Below, one piece after another: positions 5,864-8,087 of a stretch of DNA of 8,087 bases. Source of the stretch: Bacillota bacterium (GTDB taxonomy: Bacteria > Bacillota > Clostridia > Peptostreptococcales > Anaerovoracaceae); contig JAUNRL010000045.1 in assembly GCA_030535715.1 (NCBI GenBank), forward strand, positions 1 to 8,087, given 5' to 3'. Position 1 is the stretch's first letter. Every line of letters starts with the position of its first letter. A program made the position numbers and the translations under genes. Below the pieces are notes generated by a model, which was not told the DNA's origin, searched no databases, and saw only the letters and a program-made list of their open reading frames with translations.

Positions 5864-6189
5864 GTTCATCATCTCCTTTTCGTTTAATCATTCCGTTGGA
5901 TCATCGGGCGGTTTCGGTTTACCATCTCGTTCAGCTGACAGGTCAGACAGGTAAATGATGGCGCAGGCCTATAGTACCCGATGGACTCCGCCGGTGCAAG
6001 AAGAAAAGGCGGTGCTGTAACAGACAGGAAGAAAGCTGTCACCAAACGGCGGTAAAACGTAACGAGTTTTCCGGCAGATCGGAGGACCGGTGAAGAAACG
6101 GATGTTCGCCGATGAGGTGATCGACAAGATTGTCCGCTTCGCGCAGCGGTTTTGAGGATCGGATGCGACGGCGGAACTGCTGATGCTGA
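5864..6189. other. Intergenic region between the Cys4 gene and rqcH
   Basis: There is no convincing gene in about 326 bases. The left end holds the ribosome binding site of the Cys4 gene. A weak minus-strand promoter is possible (TACTAT at 5976-5971 and TTGCAC at 5999-5994, 17 bases apart). A short inverted repeat CTGAC-AG-GTCAG at 5935-5946 overlaps a direct repeat of GACAGGT (5937-5943 and 5946-5952). On the plus strand a GTG-led 21-codon frame (6090-6155) with GGAGGA just upstream has codon use like the neighbouring genes and ends in TGA, after which the same frame stays open for 41 codons. No clear terminator is seen for rqcH; the inverted repeats at 6023-6040 and 6054-6070 are short. Confidence 0.5.
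5971..5999 (-). promoter_or_regulatory. Possible promoter of the Cys4 gene
   Basis: On the minus strand TTGCAC (5999-5994) and TACTAT (5976-5971) are 17 bases apart. The -10 matches the consensus at four of six positions and the -35 at three, so this is a weak candidate. It would give a leader of about 100 bases that includes the inverted and direct repeats at 5935-5952. Confidence 0.3.
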
Positions 6190-7971
6190 TCAGCGGGGTG
6201 CGGGACTACCGCCTGTCTGTTCGGCCTGCTCGGCGGATTGCGGAAGGGCCGGATCCACATAAAGGGTTCTGTTGTGCGTAAAGATGACCATGCCGGGTCT
6301 TGCCCCGGCTGGTTTTTTTACATGACGGACAAGCGTGTAATCCACAGAGACATTGGCGGAAGATCTGCCTTTGCTGTGAAATGCGGCAATCCGCGCGGCT
6401 TCAAACAGATCCTCGTCCGTCGGCTGTCCGCCCTCCAGCAGGAGGATGGCATGTGAGCCGGGAATGTCCTTGGTGTGCAGCCAGATGTCGCTGCCGGCGG
6501 CCCGGCGGGTGGTCAGCCAGTCGTTTTCCCGGTTGTTGCGTCCCACCAGCACCGTCCGTCCGGAGGATAGGGTATACCTGCGGGGTGCGGGACGGGCGTT
6601 CTTTTTTGTCTGCCGGCGGGCATCCTTTGTCCGGCGGCGAAGAAATCCGCCTTCGGTCAGTTCAGCCCGCAGCAGATCGATCTCCTCCAGGGTGGAGGCG
6701 TTTTCGCAGAAGGCGAGGACCGATTCCAGGTAGTCGATTTCCCGCCGGGTTTCGGCGATCTGGATGGCCTTTTCCCTGACCGCCGTCTTCGCCTTGCCGT
6801 ATTTCTTATAATAGCGCTGGGCGTTACGGGCGGGGGAGAAGCGTGGATCCAGCGGAATCGTCACATCGCTGCCGTCATAGTAACTGGTCACGGTAACCCG
6901 GTCGGCGCCGGGGGATACCAGGTGCAGATTGGCCGTCAGCAGTTCGCCGAAGAGCCGGTACCGATCCGCGTTTTCCGCTTTCTGCCGGTCCTCCTGAAGG
7001 CGCTGCAGCTTGAGTCGGAGTTTGTCCAGCGCGCCCCTGACCACCCGCTGCAGATCGGCGGATCGCTGCCGGACCACGTTGGTGGATTCCCGATGGGTAA
7101 AATAATACTCCGCCGCCTCGCTCAGGCTGGGAAAGGGAAGAATGCGGTAGGTCGGGTCGTTTTCGTAGATGGACAGAGGGGTGATGTGAAAGTCCGCCGG
7201 CCGGCCACCCTCTTTCAGATAGACGGCGGGACGCAGCTCGTCCGCTTCCATGGAGTGGACGATGGAGCGCAGACGGGCAAAGGCAAGAGCGGCGTCGAAG
7301 GAAGCGCCCTGCTGCTGATCGCCGCCAAAGCCGGCGCTGGCCAGTGTCTGGGCCAAAGGGGGACTGATCCCCTGAATGCCGTCCAGCAGATCTCGCTCGG
7401 GCTGGAAATCATTGGAAATCATGGCCCCGATCTGTTCCATCGTCACCTGGTTGAAGGGGATCTTCTGCTGAACCGGAGGATAGGTGTACGCTTTTCCCGG
7501 CAGGATCTGCCGTACCCGGTTCACATCGATGGAAATGTGTTTGATGCTGTCGATGATCCGGTCCTTTTCCGTGTCGATCAGGAGAATATTGCTGTGCTTT
7601 CCCATAATTTCCGCAATCAGTTTGCGGTTTACGGAAAACCCCAATTCATCAACTGTCTCCAGGGAGATTTCCAGAATGCGTTCCGTGTCGTGCTGGGTGA
7701 TGTCCACGATCCTGGCAGCGCCCAGATGCTTGCGCAGCACCATGCAGAACACCGGCGGGGTCAGGGGATTTTCGGTCATCTTCCCCACCAGATAGGCGGC
7801 GGAGTGGTTCCCGGCGGCGGATAGCAGAAGCCGCCGCCTGCCGTGCTTCGTATGAATGCTCAGCAGGATCTGCTCCGGCTGAGGCTGATAAATTTTCTCG
7901 ATTTTGCCCAGAAGAAGCTCCCGGCGGAGCTCCCGGGCAGCGGCCATGGTGACGACGCCGTCGTAGGACAT
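6190..7971 (-). CDS. rqcH: Ribosome quality-control factor RqcH (NFACT family, YloA/FbpA)
   Basis: RqcH binds the large subunit carrying a stalled nascent chain and recruits charged tRNA-Ala to add C-terminal alanine tails that mark the chain for degradation. Some relatives were named fibronectin-binding proteins (FbpA). The 593-residue protein begins MSYDGVVTMAAARELRREL, as NFACT-N domains do. NFACT-N spans about 1-175, with PPVFCMVLRKHL (72-83), AEIMGKHSNILLID (120-133) and RQILPGKAYTYPP (154-166). A helix-hairpin-helix-like part follows (about 176-235), then a long coiled-coil arm (about 300-440) and the NFACT-R domain (about 465-575) with GRNNRENDWLTTRR (477-490), DIWLHTKDIPGSHAIL (495-510) and HSKGRSSANVSVDYT (532-546). 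The Asp97-Arg98 pair of B. subtilis RqcH is Glu97-Arg98 here. The Ala/Pro/Gln-rich last 18 residues are variable tail. GGGAGA nine bases before the ATG supports the start. Its neighbour yicC is also a B. subtilis neighbour (yloA-yloC). Confidence 0.96.
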   Translation of the reverse strand: MSYDGVVTMAAARELRRELLLGKIEKIYQPQPEQILLSIHTKHGRRRLLLSAAGNHSAAYLVGKMTENPLTPPVFCMVLRKHLGAARIVDITQHDTERILEISLETVDELGFSVNRKLIAEIMGKHSNILLIDTEKDRIIDSIKHISIDVNRVRQILPGKAYTYPPVQQKIPFNQVTMEQIGAMISNDFQPERDLLDGIQGISPPLAQTLASAGFGGDQQQGASFDAALAFARLRSIVHSMEADELRPAVYLKEGGRPADFHITPLSIYENDPTYRILPFPSLSEAAEYYFTHRESTNVVRQRSADLQRVVRGALDKLRLKLQRLQEDRQKAENADRYRLFGELLTANLHLVSPGADRVTVTSYYDGSDVTIPLDPRFSPARNAQRYYKKYGKAKTAVREKAIQIAETRREIDYLESVLAFCENASTLEEIDLLRAELTEGGFLRRRTKDARRQTKKNARPAPRRYTLSSGRTVLVGRNNRENDWLTTRRAAGSDIWLHTKDIPGSHAILLLEGGQPTDEDLFEAARIAAFHSKGRSSANVSVDYTLVRHVKKPAGARPGMVIFTHNRTLYVDPALPQSAEQAEQTGGSPAPR

Positions 7972-7996
7972 TCCTGTGGTTCTCCCGTTTTTTGCG

Positions 7997-8025
7997 TTGA
8001 TCTTTTCCGAAATCCAATTTACAAT
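7997..8025 (+). promoter_or_regulatory. Sigma-A type promoter for yicC
   Basis: TTGATC (7997-8002) and TACAAT (8020-8025) are separated by 17 bases; the -10 matches at five of six positions and the -35 at four. Transcription would begin near 8032, giving a short leader that contains the AGGAG at 8049-8053. It overlaps, face to face, the candidate rqcH promoter. Confidence 0.6.
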
Positions 8026-8029
8026 GTGT

Positions 8030-8059
8030 ATAGTATCACAAACAGGGCAGGAGTGGAAA
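8030..8059 (-). promoter_or_regulatory. Possible extended -10 promoter for rqcH
   Basis: On the minus strand TACTAT (8035-8030) is directly preceded by TGA, an extended -10 pattern (TGn), and TTTCCA (8059-8054) stands 18 bases upstream with four of six matches. Transcription would start near 8023, about 50 bases before the rqcH ATG. The -35 would overlap the yicC ribosome-binding region. Confidence 0.4.
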
Positions 8060-8063
8060 GCAT

Positions 8064-8087
8064 ATGATCAAAAGCATGACCGGTTTC
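8064..8087 (+). CDS. yicC: YicC/YloC family endoribonuclease, first eight codons (runs off window)
   Basis: Only MIKSMTGF is visible, but this is the near-invariant opening of the YicC/YloC family (MI.SMTGFG). Members are now described as endoribonucleases that act on RNA in several bacteria. AGGAG at 8049-8053 is ten bases before the ATG, and a good promoter lies upstream. The position beside rqcH, divergently read, fits the yloA-yloC neighbourhood of Bacillota, where remA, gmk and rpoZ usually follow. With only eight residues the call rests on this motif plus context. Confidence 0.8.

Noticed and set aside
5531..5887. Plus-strand 118-codon frame past the end of rluD
   Set aside because: It overlaps the rluD 3' end in another frame and the Cys4 gene on the opposite strand; there is no ribosome binding site and its composition is non-protein-like.
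6153..6155. TGA as a selenocysteine codon
   Set aside because: No selenoprotein motif surrounds it, I see no convincing SECIS-like hairpin just downstream, and the following codons run antisense to rqcH.
6039..6260. Minus-strand 73-codon frame downstream of rqcH
   Set aside because: It overlaps the rqcH end in another frame, lacks a ribosome binding site and is Arg/Pro/His-rich without motifs.
6922..7824. 300-codon plus-strand frame opposite rqcH
   Set aside because: It is entirely antisense to the well-defined RqcH coding sequence and has no domain of its own.

Overview
This window is a piece of housekeeping chromosome from a fairly GC-rich (high fifties percent by eye) member of the Bacillota, most likely class Clostridia. 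The pointers are a SepF-DivIVA cell-division cluster, a PLP-binding YlmE/YggS protein, a HlyD-like single-pass membrane protein just upstream of them, an RqcH/YloA-type NFACT protein next to yicC/yloC, and strong AGGAGG-type ribosome binding sites. No mobile element, CRISPR array, rRNA or tRNA gene was seen. I cannot place the organism below class with confidence.

Layout. At 1-1145 is the end of a ribosome and tRNA maturation operon: the 3' part of rimM, overlapping trmD by four bases. A good sigma-A type promoter at 1193-1221 then opens a second, co-directional run: a HlyD-like membrane protein (1260-2321), ylmE/yggS (2344-3057), sepF (3063-3551), divIVA (3567-4121), lspA (4154-4618) and an RluD-type pseudouridine synthase (4605-5600). 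From SepF to DivIVA the proteins concern septum assembly and polar/septal membrane marking; LspA removes lipoprotein signal peptides, and RluD modifies 23S rRNA. Compared with the Bacillus subtilis order (ylmD-ylmE-sepF-ylmG-ylmH-divIVA-ileS-ylyA-lspA-ylyB), the cluster is compacted: ylmG, ylmH, ileS and ylyA are not here.

After rluD the strand changes. A very short minus-strand gene (5741-5863, 40 codons) encodes a Cys4 zinc-knuckle protein with its own ribosome binding site and a strand-specific terminator-like hairpin. About 330 bases without a convincing gene follow, then the minus-strand gene for the ribosome quality-control factor RqcH (6190-7971). The window ends with the first eight codons of yicC on the plus strand (8064 onward), read from a promoter that overlaps the candidate rqcH promoter.

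Points most worth a second look: the unlisted Cys4 micro-protein, whose cysteine spacing matches the sigma-G inhibitor Gin/CsfB; a terminator-like GC hairpin placed exactly between the Shine-Dalgarno sequence and the start codon of lspA; a 12-residue tandem duplication inside RluD; and conservative Asp-to-Glu changes at key positions in RqcH and TrmD.
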